Source: Ewingella sp. CoE-038-23
Lineage (GTDB): Bacteria; Pseudomonadota; Gammaproteobacteria; Enterobacterales; Enterobacteriaceae
NCBI RefSeq assembly: GCF_040419245.1
Contig: NZ_JAZHOH010000001.1
Span: forward strand, 496,001-560,000
DNA: 64,000 nt
Reading direction: 5' to 3'
The notes beneath the pieces were generated by a model, which had not been told where the DNA came from, did no database searches, and worked only from the letters and a program-made list of their open reading frames with translations. The translations under genes and the position numbers were made by a program. Of this stretch, positions 24,142 to 34,738 are shown one piece after another; within the stretch, counting starts at the first letter, position 1, and each line of letters begins with the position of its first letter.

Positions 24142-26601
24142 ATGCGAGTGTTGAAATTTGGCGGGACTTCAGTAGCAAACGCGGAACGCTTCTTGCGCGT
24201 CGCGGACATCATGGAAAGCAATGCACGTCAGGGACAGGTTGCCACGGTACTTTCTGCGCCGGCCAAAATTACCAACCACCTCGTCGCGATGATTGAGCGA
24301 ACGGTTGCTGGGCAAGAGATCCAGCCAATCATGAGCGATGCAGAACGCATTTTCTCCGAATTAATCACCGGCCTTGCTGAGAAAGTACCGGGCTTCGACT
24401 TGCCGAAAGTGAAAACCTTTATCGAGCAAGAGTTCGGCCAGCTTAAGCAATTACTGCATGGAATCAGTCTGTTAGGACAGTGTCCTGATAGCGTCAACGC
24501 GTCCATCATCTGCCGCGGTGAAAAGCTCTCTATCGCCATCATGGAAGCCCTATTCGTCGCCAAAGGCTATGGCGTCACTGTGATCAACCCAGTGGAAAAA
24601 TTGCTGGCTCAGGGTAGCTATCTGGAATCCACCGTTGATATCAACGAATCGACTCTGCGCATCGCCGCCAGCGGTATTCCTGCTGATAATATCGTGCTGA
24701 TGGCGGGCTTCACCGCCGGTAATGACAAAGGCGAGCTGGTGGTGCTGGGCCGTAATGGCTCCGACTACTCGGCGGCGGTATTGGCGGCCTGTCTGCGCGC
24801 CGACTGTTGTGAAATCTGGACTGATGTCGATGGTGTCTACACCTGCGATCCGCGCACCGTGCCCGATGCTCGCTTGCTGAAATCGATGTCCTATCAAGAG
24901 GCGATGGAGCTTTCTTACTTCGGCGCCAAAGTCCTTCACCCTCGCACTATCCTGCCCATCGCCCAATTCCAAATCCCTTGCCTGATTAAAAATACCACCA
25001 ACCCGCAGGCGCCGGGCACCCTGATTGGCAGCGAAAGCCTTGATGACAATACGCCGGTCAAAGGCATCACCAACCTGAACAACATGGCGATGATCAATGT
25101 CTCCGGGCCGGGCATGAAAGGCATGGTCGGCATGGCGGCGCGGGTGTTCGCGGTGATGTCACGCTCGGGCATTTCGGTGGTGCTGATCACCCAGTCCTCC
25201 TCTGAATACAGCATCAGCTTCTGCGTGCCTCAGGGCGAACTGGAGCGCGCGCGTCGCGCACTGGAAGACGAATTCTATCTGGAGCTGAAAGACGGCCTGC
25301 TCGAGCCGCTGGACGTGATGGAGAAGCTGGCGGTTATCTCGGTCGTCGGCGACGGCATGCGCACGCTCCGCGGCATCTCGGCCAAGTTCTTCTCGGCACT
25401 GGCTCGCGCCAACATCAATATCGTGGCAATTGCCCAAGGCTCTTCCGAACGCTCAATCTCAGTGGTCGTCAATAACGAAGAGGCCACCACCGGCGTGCGC
25501 GTCAGCCACCAGATGCTGTTCAACACCGATCAGGTTATCGAAGTGTTCCTGATTGGCGTCGGCGGCGTCGGTGGGGCGCTTATCGAGCAGGTTCGCCGCC
25601 AGCAGGCGTGGCTTAAGGCCAAGCATATCGACCTGCGGGTGTGCGGCATCGCCAACTCGCGCGCTATGCTGACCAACATTCACGGCATCTCTTTGGACAA
25701 CTGGAGTGACGAGCTGGGCGCGGCGAAAGAGCCGTTCAACCTTGGCCGCCTGATTCGTTTAGTTAAAGAGTATCACTTGCTTAACCCGGTGATTGTTGAC
25801 TGTACCTCCAGCCAAGAAGTGGCTGATCAATATGCGGATTTCCTGGCTGACGGCTTCCATGTCGTGACGCCAAACAAGAAAGCCAACACCTCGTCGATGA
25901 ACTATTACTATCAGTTGCGTAAAGCGGCTGAGCATTCACGCCGCAAATTCCTTTATGACACAAACGTCGGCGCGGGCCTGCCGGTGATTGAAAATCTGCA
26001 AAACCTGCTCAACGCGGGTGACGAGCTGGTGCGCTTCTCCGGCATCCTTTCTGGCTCGCTGTCCTACATTTTCGGCAAGCTGGATGAGGGAATGTCGCTG
26101 TCCGAGGCCACGCTTCAGGCGCGCGACATGGGTTATACCGAGCCAGACCCGCGTGATGACCTGTCGGGCATGGACGTTGCTCGCAAGCTATTGATTCTGG
26201 CCCGTGAAGCCGGTTACAAACTGGAACTCTCTGACATTGAAGTTGAATCCGTTCTGCCGTTATCCTTCGATTCTGAAGGCAGCGTGACCGACTTTGTGAG
26301 CCGCCTGCCGACGGTGGACGCTGATTTCGCCCAGCGCGTGGCCGATGCCACGGCACAGGATAAGGTTTTGCGCTACGTTGGTGCTATCGAAGAGGGGCGC
26401 TGCACGGTGAAGATCGAGGCCGTCGATGGTAACGATCCACTGTATAAAGTGAAAAATGGCGAGAATGCGTTGGCGTTCTACAGCCGTTATTATCAGCCTC
26501 TGCCATTAGTCTTACGCGGTTATGGCGCGGGCAATGACGTTACTGCTGCCGGCGTATTTGCCGATCTTTTGCGAACGCTGTCATGGAAGTTAGGAGTTTA
26601 A
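24142..26601 (+). CDS. thrA: Bifunctional aspartokinase I / homoserine dehydrogenase I
   Basis: First and third steps from aspartate to threonine, feedback-inhibited by threonine. 819 residues (E. coli 820). The aspartokinase domain starts [20 protein letters not shown] regulatory repeats lie around 320-460 ([34 protein letters not shown]). The homoserine dehydrogenase domain follows, with NADP motif [19 protein letters not shown] and [15 protein letters not shown] chose the ATG at 24142 with AGGAG upstream; the frame is open further back through the attenuator, but that part is not coding. thrB begins one base after the stop. Confidence 0.98.
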   Translation: MRVLKFGGTSVANAERFLRVADIMESNARQGQVATVLSAPAKITNHLVAMIERTVAGQEIQPIMSDAERIFSELITGLAEKVPGFDLPKVKTFIEQEFGQLKQLLHGISLLGQCPDSVNASIICRGEKLSIAIMEALFVAKGYGVTVINPVEKLLAQGSYLESTVDINESTLRIAASGIPADNIVLMAGFTAGNDKGELVVLGRNGSDYSAAVLAACLRADCCEIWTDVDGVYTCDPRTVPDARLLKSMSYQEAMELSYFGAKVLHPRTILPIAQFQIPCLIKNTTNPQAPGTLIGSESLDDNTPVKGITNLNNMAMINVSGPGMKGMVGMAARVFAVMSRSGISVVLITQSSSEYSISFCVPQGELERARRALEDEFYLELKDGLLEPLDVMEKLAVISVVGDGMRTLRGISAKFFSALARANINIVAIAQGSSERSISVVVNNEEATTGVRVSHQMLFNTDQVIEVFLIGVGGVGGALIEQVRRQQAWLKAKHIDLRVCGIANSRAMLTNIHGISLDNWSDELGAAKEPFNLGRLIRLVKEYHLLNPVIVDCTSSQEVADQYADFLADGFHVVTPNKKANTSSMNYYYQLRKAAEHSRRKFLYDTNVGAGLPVIENLQNLLNAGDELVRFSGILSGSLSYIFGKLDEGMSLSEATLQARDMGYTEPDPRDDLSGMDVARKLLILAREAGYKLELSDIEVESVLPLSFDSEGSVTDFVSRLPTVDADFAQRVADATAQDKVLRYVGAIEEGRCTVKIEAVDGNDPLYKVKNGENALAFYSRYYQPLPLVLRGYGAGNDVTAAGVFADLLRTLSWKLGV

Positions 26602-26602
26602 T

Positions 26603-27532
26603 ATGGTTAAGGTGTATGCCCCTGCCTCAATTGGCAATGTCAGCGTCGGTTTTGACGTGCTGGGCGCCGCGGTTTCTCCGGTTGACGGCACGCTGCTCGG
26701 CGACTGCGTGAGCGTAGAGGCAGCGTCAGAGTTCAGTTTGAAAAGCGAAGGTCGCTTCGTCTCCAAGTTACCGGATCGCATGGAAGACAATATCGTCTTC
26801 CAGTGCTGGCAGCGTTTCTGTCAGGAAATCGGTAAAGAGATCCCAGTCGCCATGACGCTGGAAAAGAATATGCCCATTGGCTCCGGCCTGGGTTCTAGCG
26901 CCTGTTCGGTGGTCGCTGGCTTGATGGCGATGAACGAGTTCTGCGGCAAGCCGCTGGATGAAAACACCATGCTTTCCCTGATGGGCGAGCTGGAAGGGCG
27001 CATTTCCGGCAGCGTGCACTTCGACAACGTCGCGCCATGCTATCTCGGCGGCATCCAGCTGATGCTGGAAGAGCTGGGTGTGATCAGCCAAAACGTGCCG
27101 AGCTTTGATGATTGGCTGTGGGTGATGGCGTATCCGGGCATCAAAGTGTCGACCGCCGAAGCGCGCGCGATTCTACCGGCCCAGTACCGCCGTCAGGACT
27201 GCATCAGCCACGGTCGCTATCTTGCTGGCTTCATTCACGCCTGCCATACGCAACAACCGGCGCTGGCTGCTAAATTAATGAAAGACGTAATTGCCGAGCC
27301 TTATCGCACGCGCCTGCTTCCGGGCTTTGCCGAAGCGCGCACCGCCGCTGAAGAAATTGGCGCTCTGGCTTGTGGTATTTCAGGCTCCGGCCCGACGCTG
27401 TTTGCCGTGTGCAACGACAGCGCAACCGCCAAACGTATGGCGGACTGGTTGCAGAATCACTATCTGCAAAATGATGAAGGCTTTGTTCATATTTGTCGTC
27501 TGGATACCGCAGGCGCGAGACTATTGGGATAA
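26603..27532 (+). CDS. thrB: Homoserine kinase ThrB
   Basis: GHMP-family kinase that phosphorylates homoserine, the fourth step of threonine synthesis. 309 residues (E. coli 310). The phosphate-binding loop is [13 protein letters not shown] at about 92-104, with GHMP features [15 protein letters not shown] at the N-terminus and [12 protein letters not shown] near the C-terminus. It is separated from thrA by one base and is followed after 3 bases by thrC, so translation of the three is coupled. Confidence 0.98.
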   Translation: MVKVYAPASIGNVSVGFDVLGAAVSPVDGTLLGDCVSVEAASEFSLKSEGRFVSKLPDRMEDNIVFQCWQRFCQEIGKEIPVAMTLEKNMPIGSGLGSSACSVVAGLMAMNEFCGKPLDENTMLSLMGELEGRISGSVHFDNVAPCYLGGIQLMLEELGVISQNVPSFDDWLWVMAYPGIKVSTAEARAILPAQYRRQDCISHGRYLAGFIHACHTQQPALAAKLMKDVIAEPYRTRLLPGFAEARTAAEEIGALACGISGSGPTLFAVCNDSATAKRMADWLQNHYLQNDEGFVHICRLDTAGARLLG

Positions 27533-27535
27533 ATG

Positions 27536-28825
27536 ATGAAACTGTACAACCTGAAGGACCACAATGAGCAGGTCAGCTTTGCTCAGGCCGTTAAGCAAGG
27601 TTTAGGAAAGCAGCAGGGCCTGTTCTTTCCTCTCGAGTTGCCTGAGTTTGCGCTGAGTGACATCGACGGCCTGCTGGATCAAGACTTTGTTACCCGCAGC
27701 AGCCGCATTCTGTCCGCGTTCATTGGCGATGAAATTCCAGAAGACCAGCTCTACCAGCGCGTAAAAAGTGCTTTTGCTTTCCCAGCGCCGGTTGCCAAAG
27801 TGTCCGACGATATTGCCTGTCTGGAGCTGTTCCACGGCCCAACTCTGGCGTTCAAAGACTTCGGCGGCCGCTTTATGGCGCAGGTGCTGACACAGGTTTC
27901 TGGCGACCAGCCGGTGACCATTCTGACTGCGACTTCGGGTGACACCGGCGCGGCCGTTGCTCACGCTTTCCACGGCATGAAAAACGTTCGCGTAGTGATC
28001 CTCTATCCGAAAGGCAAAATCAGCCCGTTGCAGGAGAAGCTGTTCTGTACGCTGGGCGACAACATTCACACCGTGGCGATCGACGGCGACTTTGACCAGT
28101 GTCAGGCACTGGTGAAGCAGGCATTTGATGATGAAGAGCTGAAGCATGAGCTGAAACTGAACTCAGCAAACTCGATTAACATCAGTCGCTTGCTGGCGCA
28201 AATCTGCTACTACTTTGAAGCCGTGGCGCAACTGCCACAGGAAGCGCGCAACCAGCTGGTTATCTCCGTGCCGAGCGGCAACTTTGGTGATCTGACGGCT
28301 GGTCTGCTGGCGAAATCACTGGGCCTGCCGGTCAAACGCTTTATCGCAGCAACCAACGCCAATGACACCGTGCCGCGCTTTCTCGCCAATGGCGAATGGG
28401 CGCCGAAAACTACGGTGGCGACATTATCCAACGCGATGGACGTCAGCCAGCCAAACAACTGGCCGCGCGTGGAAGAGCTTTACCGCCGCAAAATTTGGAA
28501 GCTGAAAGACCTGGGCTTCGGCGCGGTGAGCGATGACACCACTGAAGACGCGATGCGCGAGCTGGCGGACATTGGCTACATCTCTGAACCTCACGCCGCG
28601 ATTGCCTACCGCGTGCTGCGCGACCAACTTCAACCGGGCGAATTCGGCCTGTTCATCGGCACCGCGCATCCGGCCAAGTTCAAGGAGAGCGTGGAGGCGA
28701 TTCTGGGTCAGGACATTGATTTGCCGAAAGAGCTGGCGGAGCGCGCGGATCTTCCGCTGCTGTCGCACGACTTGCCGGCTGATTTCAGCGAAATGCGTCG
28801 TTTCCTGATGGCGCTGCCAAAGTAA
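27536..28825 (+). CDS. thrC: Threonine synthase ThrC
   Basis: PLP enzyme that converts O-phosphohomoserine to threonine. 429 residues. The PLP lysine is K107 in HGPTLAFKDFGGRF, and the phosphate-binding TATSGDTGAAVAHAF and SVPSGNFGDLTAG segments are present. Two adjacent ATGs (27533 and 27536) are possible; the second gives the family N-terminus MKLYNLKDHNEQ. Last gene of thrABC, with a strong terminator after it. Confidence 0.97.
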   Translation: MKLYNLKDHNEQVSFAQAVKQGLGKQQGLFFPLELPEFALSDIDGLLDQDFVTRSSRILSAFIGDEIPEDQLYQRVKSAFAFPAPVAKVSDDIACLELFHGPTLAFKDFGGRFMAQVLTQVSGDQPVTILTATSGDTGAAVAHAFHGMKNVRVVILYPKGKISPLQEKLFCTLGDNIHTVAIDGDFDQCQALVKQAFDDEELKHELKLNSANSINISRLLAQICYYFEAVAQLPQEARNQLVISVPSGNFGDLTAGLLAKSLGLPVKRFIAATNANDTVPRFLANGEWAPKTTVATLSNAMDVSQPNNWPRVEELYRRKIWKLKDLGFGAVSDDTTEDAMRELADIGYISEPHAAIAYRVLRDQLQPGEFGLFIGTAHPAKFKESVEAILGQDIDLPKELAERADLPLLSHDLPADFSEMRRFLMALPK

Positions 28826-28848
28826 CGATCTGCTGACTTTTAGAGACT

Positions 28849-28877
28849 AAAAAGCCCTCTTGCGAGGGCTTTTTTTA
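28849..28877. terminator. Bidirectional terminator, thrC / yaaA
   Basis: AAAAAGCCCTC (28849-28859), TTGC loop and GAGGGCTTTTTTT form a perfect stem with T and A tracts, between convergent genes. Confidence 0.9.
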
Positions 28878-28893
28878 TGGTTTGAAGCGCGGC

Positions 28894-29667
28894 TTACTGC
28901 TCTGGGCGGGTGAACACCAGCTCATTACCTTCTGAGCGGGCTGGGTCATACTCATAGCCTTCCAGATTGAAATCTCGCAGCTGACTGACCTTGCTCAGAC
29001 GCTCTTTGATGATGAAACGACTCATCAGGCCACGGGCCTTTTTAGCGTAGAAGCTAATGACCTTGTAATTCCCCTTTTTCTGGTCGAGGAACACCGGCTT
29101 GATGATTTCACCGTCAAGCTTAGCCGGTTTCACGGCTTTGAAATACTCATCAGATGCCAGGTTAATCAAGACCTTATCGCCTTGTTCAGCCAATAATTTA
29201 TTGAGCTTCTCCGTCAATAAATCGCCCCAGAAAGTATACAGATTCGACCCCTGCGGGTTCTCCAGGCGGATCCCCATCTCCAGACGATAAGGCATCATTA
29301 AGTCCAGCGGGCGCAGCAGGCCGTACAGACCAGAGAGCATGCGCAGATGGTCTTGGGCGAACTCGAAATCTTTCTCGCTGAAATCTTCCGCCTGCAAGCC
29401 GGTATACACATCACCTTTAAACGCCAAGATTGCCTGACGCGCGTTGTCCGGGCTGAAATCCGGCTGCCAATCGTTAAAGCGTTCGGCATTGAGCAGCGCC
29501 AGCTTGTCGCTGATGCCCATCAGGCTGGAGATCTGGGCTGGCGTCAGTTTGCGGGCAATGCTGATTAGCTGGCTCGACTTATCCAGTAATTCAGGTTGGG
29601 TAAAGCGTTTTGTGGCGAGCGGGCTTTCGTAGTCGAGCGTTTTAGCAGGAGAAATAATGGTCAGCAT
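28894..29667 (-). CDS. yaaA: Peroxide-stress protein YaaA (UPF0246)
   Basis: 257 residues, close to E. coli YaaA (258). Family marks are [16 protein letters not shown] at the N-terminus, a central [14 protein letters not shown], and C-terminal [14 protein letters not shown]. In E. coli the OxyR-controlled gene limits free iron during peroxide stress; the protein binds DNA, but its biochemistry is poorly known. It is convergent with thrC and followed upstream by yaaJ on the same strand. Confidence 0.95.
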   Translation of the reverse strand: MLTIISPAKTLDYESPLATKRFTQPELLDKSSQLISIARKLTPAQISSLMGISDKLALLNAERFNDWQPDFSPDNARQAILAFKGDVYTGLQAEDFSEKDFEFAQDHLRMLSGLYGLLRPLDLMMPYRLEMGIRLENPQGSNLYTFWGDLLTEKLNKLLAEQGDKVLINLASDEYFKAVKPAKLDGEIIKPVFLDQKKGNYKVISFYAKKARGLMSRFIIKERLSKVSQLRDFNLEGYEYDPARSEGNELVFTRPEQ

Positions 29668-29730
29668 AGTCGCATCCGTTGGTCGGCTATCGGTTCATCG
29701 TGAGATCTTGGTTTCGTCTCTATTTTAGCA

Positions 29731-29777
29731 AAAATCTGCCCTGAGCCGGCCATAAAAATGGCGCAAAGGCCGGGCAG
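29731..29777 (-). terminator. Terminator after yaaJ
   Basis: Read on the minus strand, CTGCCC (29777-29772) pairs with GGGCAG (29741-29736), with inner GGCC pairs, and is followed by ATTTTTGC. It lies 28 bases past the yaaJ stop and would separate yaaJ from yaaA. Confidence 0.5.
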
Positions 29778-29804
29778 AACGGAAATTGCTGCAATAGGAA
29801 AAAC

Positions 29805-31250
29805 TTAATGTTTCGCCTGAGGTGGGGTTTTCTGCCACACGTCGGGAGTGAGCTGTTCGCGGAATTCCGGGAAGTGGTCGGGGTTGAACACCGGCGTTCG
29901 CCCCATGCGGCGCTGGCGCTCGTAGTCCTTGATGACTTTCAGCGCAATGCCCGAAAGCAGCATCAGCGCGGTGAGGTTGATGATAGTCATGAGTGCCATG
30001 CTGATATCGGCCATTTTCCACACTGTTGGCAGTTTTGCCAGGCAGCCGAAAGCCACCATGCCCAGAACTAGCAGGCGGAAAACGTAGAGTTTGGCTTTCT
30101 CGCCACTGCGCAGGAATACCAAATTGTTCTCGGCATAAACATAGTTGGCGGAGATAGAGGAGAAGGCGAAAATAAACACAAAGGTCGCCACCAGATAATG
30201 GCCCAGCTCATTGCCGGTCGCGGTCGAGACGGCCTGCTGAATCAGCGCGATGCCCTTGAGCTGCTGGTCAGGGGCATCCAACAGGCCTGAGATGAGGATA
30301 ATCAACGCCGTGGCGCTACAAATCACGATGGTATCGATAAATACGCCGAGCATTTGCGAGAAGCCCACCGCCGCCGGATGAGCGGGCTCGGGAGCGGCAA
30401 GGGCAGCGGCGTTGGGGGAAGAGCCCATGCCCGCCTCGTTGGAGAACAGACCGCGCTGCACCCCTTGGGTCAGCGCCTGTGTAATAGCAAAACCGACCGC
30501 GCCCGCGGCGACTTCCTGCAAGCCAAAGGCACTTTTAACTATCAGAACAAAGACTTGCGGCAGGCGTTCAACATTATGCCCAATCACCCAGGTAGCCATC
30601 AGCAGATAGCCCACCGCCATGACAGGCACCATCCATTGCGACAGTTTAGAGAAGCGTTTTAGGCCGCCAAACAGGGTGACGGCGGTCAGTAACACCAGAC
30701 CTGCGGCGACGTAATGAGGATTACTGTCAAAAGAGAGGGCGGCCACCTGAGCAATCGCATTGGCCTGTAGCGCATTGAAAATTAAACCAAAAGAGAGCAC
30801 CAGCATGATGGAAAACAGCACGCCCATCCAGCGCATGCCGAGGCCTTTCTCCATGTAATCCGCCGGACCGCCGCGATAATGACCTTTTAAATCACGCCCT
30901 TTAAACAGCTGGGCCAAGGTGTTTTCGAACAGTGCGGTCACCATGCTAATGAAGGCAACGACCCACATCCAGAAGATGGCTCCCGGCCCGCCTGCGGCAA
31001 TAGCCAAGGCCACGCCCGCCACGTTGCCTGTACCAATACGGGCAGCAAGGCTGATACACAGGGCCTGAAAGGTTGAAATGCCGCGCGGGTTGGCGCTGTT
31101 TTTATGCAGATGTGAGGAGAAAATATGGCCAAACAGGCGGAACTGAATAAAACGCGTGCGCAGGCTAAAGTAAATGCCCGTCCCCAGCAGCAGGTAAATC
31201 AGGATTGAGCCCCAAAGAATGTTGTCGAAAAAATTCAGCATTTCGCTCAT
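29805..31250 (-). CDS. yaaJ: Sodium:alanine/glycine symporter family protein YaaJ
   Basis: 481-residue inner-membrane transporter of the AGCS family (E. coli YaaJ 476). Around ten hydrophobic helices are visible. The family signature is the IGTGNVAGVALAIAAGGPGAIFWMW segment near residues 72-96, with GLFSNEAGMGSSPNAAALA near 280. It probably imports alanine or glycine with Na+. It lies between yaaA and talB as in E. coli. Confidence 0.92.
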   Translation of the reverse strand: MSEMLNFFDNILWGSILIYLLLGTGIYFSLRTRFIQFRLFGHIFSSHLHKNSANPRGISTFQALCISLAARIGTGNVAGVALAIAAGGPGAIFWMWVVAFISMVTALFENTLAQLFKGRDLKGHYRGGPADYMEKGLGMRWMGVLFSIMLVLSFGLIFNALQANAIAQVAALSFDSNPHYVAAGLVLLTAVTLFGGLKRFSKLSQWMVPVMAVGYLLMATWVIGHNVERLPQVFVLIVKSAFGLQEVAAGAVGFAITQALTQGVQRGLFSNEAGMGSSPNAAALAAPEPAHPAAVGFSQMLGVFIDTIVICSATALIILISGLLDAPDQQLKGIALIQQAVSTATGNELGHYLVATFVFIFAFSSISANYVYAENNLVFLRSGEKAKLYVFRLLVLGMVAFGCLAKLPTVWKMADISMALMTIINLTALMLLSGIALKVIKDYERQRRMGRTPVFNPDHFPEFREQLTPDVWQKTPPQAKH

Positions 31251-31443
31251 TGGGCGCCTTTGTTAATCAAGGTATTGATAGTTGACCCCTGCATGGGTGG
31301 TTGTATTTTAGCCATTTTGTATAGAGTGCTGGTTAACATAGCCTTTTTGCCCCCATGGGGACACTGTCATTTTGACTGAAAAATTAAGATTCTGCAGACG
31401 ATAAACCCATTTTCGTCATGCCTATCGCACCGCCATATCTGCC

Positions 31444-31471
31444 TTGCGCGTGGCTTTTTGCATGTTATCAT
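31444..31471 (+). promoter_or_regulatory. Candidate talB promoter
   Basis: TTGCGC (31444-31449), 16-bp spacer, TATCAT (31466-31471) with an extended -10 TG at 31463-31464. It lies about 60 bases before the talB start. The rest of the 282-base yaaJ-talB gap holds only a CCCCATGGGG palindrome near 31352. Confidence 0.5.
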
Positions 31472-31532
31472 CAGGCAAAGGCAAGGCATGAAAATGCCTC
31501 AACGAAAATGTACAAACGATGAGATATGCCAA

Positions 31533-32486
31533 ATGACCGATAAACTGACTTCCCTACGCCAACTCACTAAAGTTGTTGCAGACACCGGGGATATTGCGGC
31601 AATGAAACTGTACCAGCCGCAAGATGCTACGACCAACCCGTCTCTGATCCTCAACGCTGCACAAATTCCTGAATACCGTAAATTGATCGACGAAGCCATT
31701 GCATGGGCTAAAGATCAAAGCAGCGATCGTGACCAGCAGGTTACTGACGCGGCTGACAAACTGGCGGTAAACATTGGTCTGGAGATCCTGAAACTGGTCC
31801 CAGGCCGCATTTCTACCGAAGTCGACGCGCGTCTGTCCTATGACACTGAAGCGAGCGTGGCTAAAGCCCACCGTCTGATCAAACTTTATAACGATGCTGG
31901 CATCAGCAACGACCGTATCCTGATCAAACTGGCTTCAACCTGGCAGGGTATCCGTGCCGCAGAGCGTCTGGAAAAAGAAGGCATCAACTGTAACCTGACT
32001 CTGCTGTTCTCCTTCGCTCAGGCTCGTGCTTGTGCCGAAGCTGGCGTTTACCTGATTTCTCCGTTCGTTGGCCGTATCCTCGACTGGTACAAAGCTAACG
32101 GCGACAAAAAAGAGTTCGCGCCGCATGAAGATCCAGGCGTTATCTCTGTGACCGAAATCTACGAATACTACAAACAGCACGGCTACGAGACTGTGGTTAT
32201 GGGCGCAAGCTTCCGTAACATCGGCGAAATCATCGAGTTGGCTGGTTGTGACCGTCTGACTATCGCACCTGCTCTGTTGAAAGAACTGGCAGAAAGCGAA
32301 GGTCCGCTGGAGCGTAAACTGTCCTACACTGGCGAAACCAAAGCACGTCCAGAGCCATTGACTGAAGCTCAGTTCTACTGGGATCACAGCCAAGACCCAA
32401 TGGCTATCGACAAACTGGCGGATGGTATCCGTAAGTTTGCTATCGACCAGGGTAAACTGGAAAAAATGATCGCTGACCTGCTGTAA
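31533..32486 (+). CDS. talB: Transaldolase TalB
   Basis: Non-oxidative pentose phosphate pathway: moves a dihydroxyacetone unit between sedoheptulose 7-phosphate and glyceraldehyde 3-phosphate. 317 residues, identical in length to E. coli TalB. The Schiff-base lysine is K132 in ILIKLAST, and the transaldolase signature [10 protein letters not shown] is at 31-40. The ATG at 31533 gives the family start [11 protein letters not shown]; an open frame reaches back to 31458 but is not conserved. Codon use is strongly biased, typical of a highly expressed gene. A terminator follows. Confidence 0.98.
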   Translation: MTDKLTSLRQLTKVVADTGDIAAMKLYQPQDATTNPSLILNAAQIPEYRKLIDEAIAWAKDQSSDRDQQVTDAADKLAVNIGLEILKLVPGRISTEVDARLSYDTEASVAKAHRLIKLYNDAGISNDRILIKLASTWQGIRAAERLEKEGINCNLTLLFSFAQARACAEAGVYLISPFVGRILDWYKANGDKKEFAPHEDPGVISVTEIYEYYKQHGYETVVMGASFRNIGEIIELAGCDRLTIAPALLKELAESEGPLERKLSYTGETKARPEPLTEAQFYWDHSQDPMAIDKLADGIRKFAIDQGKLEKMIADLL

Positions 32487-32505
32487 TCACGGCACTCGGT
32501 ATCAG

Positions 32506-32533
32506 AAAGGCGACTCATTGAGTCGCCTTTTTT
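32506..32533 (+). terminator. Terminator after talB
   Basis: AAAGGCGACTC (32506-32516), ATT loop, GAGTCGCCTTT (32520-32530) and further T. Perfect stem 20 bases after the talB stop. Confidence 0.9.
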
Positions 32534-32634
32534 AATGTCTGAAGAAAAAAATCTCGCCCCGACTTACCGATATACTTATCCTTTATCCCACTAACGGCTG
32601 GGTTGCCGAACAAATGCTTGGGGAGAAGAAAAGC

Positions 32635-33222
32635 ATGGATAACTTACGAATTGGTTTGGTGTCGGTTTCGGACCGCGCTTCAAACGGCATTTATCAGGAT
32701 AAAGGCATTCCGGCATTAGAAGCCTGGCTGGAAAAGGCGCTGATCACGCCCTTCAAGGTGGAGAAGCGATTGATCCCCGACGAGCAGCCGCTGATTGAGC
32801 AGGCGATTAGCGAATTGGTGGATGAAAGTGGCTGCCATTTGGTGCTGACCACCGGCGGTACAGGCCCCGCACGTCGCGACGTCACGCCGGATGCCACGCT
32901 GGCCGTTGCCGACCGCGAAATGCCAGGCTTTGGCGAGCAGATGCGTCAAATCAGCCTGCACTTTGTGCCCACAGCTATCCTTTCTCGTCAGGTTGGGGTT
33001 ATCCGCAAACAGGCGCTGATTTTGAACCTGCCGGGCCAGCCAAAATCGATTCAGGAAACGCTTGAAGGCCTGAAAGATGAGTCGGGTAAGGTAATTGTTT
33101 CCGGCATTTTTGCCAGCGTGCCTTACTGCATTCAACTGCTCGACGGCCCGTATATTGAAACGCACGAGGACGTGGTAGCAGCTTTTCGTCCCAAAAGTGC
33201 CCGCCGCGATACAAAAAACTAA
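32635..33222 (+). CDS. mog: Molybdopterin adenylyltransferase Mog
   Basis: Adenylylates molybdopterin before molybdate insertion in molybdenum cofactor synthesis. 195 residues, as in E. coli. Contains the MoaB/Mog motif LTTGGTGPARRDVTPDATLAVADREMPGF, and the region SLHFVPTAILSRQVGVIRKQALILNLPGQPKSI is almost unchanged. I chose the ATG at 32635 with GGGAG upstream over one at 32614. It lies downstream of talB, as in E. coli, with its own untranscribed gap. Confidence 0.97.
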   Translation: MDNLRIGLVSVSDRASNGIYQDKGIPALEAWLEKALITPFKVEKRLIPDEQPLIEQAISELVDESGCHLVLTTGGTGPARRDVTPDATLAVADREMPGFGEQMRQISLHFVPTAILSRQVGVIRKQALILNLPGQPKSIQETLEGLKDESGKVIVSGIFASVPYCIQLLDGPYIETHEDVVAAFRPKSARRDTKN

Positions 33223-33349
33223 AGTTAGACTTTTTCTGACATAAGATTCAGCCCATCTGGTGCGCGAAACGTTTGCCGTTATAGTAATCATTCCTTTACA
33301 GGTAGCGGCTCGTTTTTTACACCTTCCACTTTGTGCTATACGGTATCTT

Positions 33350-34666
33350 ATGCAACAGGCTAATAATCGTCGGCTTAACCGGCAAGATTTCAAGACACTG
33401 TCCCTTGCTGCACTAGGCGGCGCCCTCGAGTTCTACGACTTCATCATTTTTGTTTTCTTTGCTGCGGTCATCGGCGATCTGTTCTTTCCGGCGGATATGC
33501 CTGATTGGGTTCGGCAGGTGCAAACCTTCGGGATCTTCGCCGCTGGCTATCTGGCGCGCCCGCTGGGTGGTGTCATCATGGCGCACTTTGGCGATCTGAT
33601 TGGCCGTAAGCGAATGTTTAGCTTCAGTATTCTCTTGATGGCGCTACCGACGCTGGCGATGGGCCTGCTGCCAACCTATTCCTCCATTGGTATTGCCGCA
33701 CCTCTGTTACTGCTGCTGATGCGCCTGTTGCAAGGCGCGGCGGTGGGCGGGGAAGTGCCGGGAGCCTGGGTGTTTGTGGCCGAACACGTGCCGCGCAGGC
33801 ACATCGGTTTTGCCTGCGGTACGCTGACGGCGGGCCTGACCGTCGGTATCCTGCTCGGCTCGCTGGTGGCGACCGTACTGCACAGCACGCTGTCAGCAGA
33901 GGCCGTGCGTGACTACGGCTGGCGCATTCCTTTCTTCATCGGCGGGATTTTCGGCCTGATTGCCATGTACCTGCGCCGCTGGCTGCAAGAGACGCCGATT
34001 TTCCTTGAGATGAAAGCCAAGAAAGCCCTGGCGGAAGTGCTGCCGCTGAAGTCAGTGGTGGTCAATCACAAAAAAGAAATTGTGATTTCAATGCTCTTGA
34101 CCTGGCTGCTGTCGGCCTGTCTGGTGGTGGTTATTCTGATGACGCCAACCTATTTGCAAAAGCAGTTTGCTATCCCGGCGGCTCAGGCTTTGCAGGCTAA
34201 CAGCATGGCGACCATTGCTCTGACCTTTGGCTGCATCGTGGCGGGCTGGATTATCGACCGCATCGGCGCCAGCAGGATGTTTATCTTCGGTAGCCTGTTC
34301 TTGGGCGTTTGTACTTGGGCCTTCTACCACGTGGTTGCCACTGACCCATCAAAACTGATGGTGATGTATGCGCTGGCGGGCTTTAGCGTCGGGCTGGTGG
34401 GGACGGTGCCTTATGTCATGGTTCGCGCCTTCCCGGCGGAGGTGCGTTTCACCGGCATCTCTTTCTCTTATAACGTCTCTTACGCCATTTTTGGCGGGCT
34501 GACGCCAATCTTCATCTCCTTTATTACGCACATTACGCCGATGGCACCGGCCTATTATATTCTCGCCATGGCGGTGGTTGGGGTGCTGATTGGTTTCTAC
34601 CTGACGCGTGATTTGAACAGCGATGAGAAGAGTGAGTTTACTCGGCAGGCGGCCTCAGGCCGTTAA
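33350..34666 (+). CDS. MFS transporter, metabolite:H+ symporter (MHS) family
   Basis: 438-residue 12-helix major facilitator. The MHS subgroup is indicated by ALGGALEFYDFIIFVFFAAVIGDLFFP in helix 1, GHxGDxxGRK-type loop GDLIGRKRMF, and RLLQGAAVGGEVPGAWVFVAEHVP around helix 4. Relatives are ProP, KgtP and ShiA; the substrate cannot be read from sequence. The start is uncertain: the ATG at 33350 gives a plausible cytoplasmic N-terminus but has a poor SD, and the frame is open back to 33260. E. coli has no such gene between mog and satP, so this is an addition. Confidence 0.82.
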   Translation: MQQANNRRLNRQDFKTLSLAALGGALEFYDFIIFVFFAAVIGDLFFPADMPDWVRQVQTFGIFAAGYLARPLGGVIMAHFGDLIGRKRMFSFSILLMALPTLAMGLLPTYSSIGIAAPLLLLLMRLLQGAAVGGEVPGAWVFVAEHVPRRHIGFACGTLTAGLTVGILLGSLVATVLHSTLSAEAVRDYGWRIPFFIGGIFGLIAMYLRRWLQETPIFLEMKAKKALAEVLPLKSVVVNHKKEIVISMLLTWLLSACLVVVILMTPTYLQKQFAIPAAQALQANSMATIALTFGCIVAGWIIDRIGASRMFIFGSLFLGVCTWAFYHVVATDPSKLMVMYALAGFSVGLVGTVPYVMVRAFPAEVRFTGISFSYNVSYAIFGGLTPIFISFITHITPMAPAYYILAMAVVGVLIGFYLTRDLNSDEKSEFTRQAASGR

Positions 34667-34688
34667 TCGAAGCAGGTAGCGTGAAAGC

Positions 34689-34720
34689 AAAAAGCCCCGA
34701 CGAAGATGCCGGGGCTTTTA
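34689..34720. terminator. Bidirectional terminator, MFS gene / satP
   Basis: AAAAAGCCCCG (34689-34699) pairs with CGGGGCTTTT (34710-34719) around a 10-base loop, between two convergent genes. Confidence 0.85.
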
Positions 34721-34738
34721 TTTTTGGAGCAAGCCCAA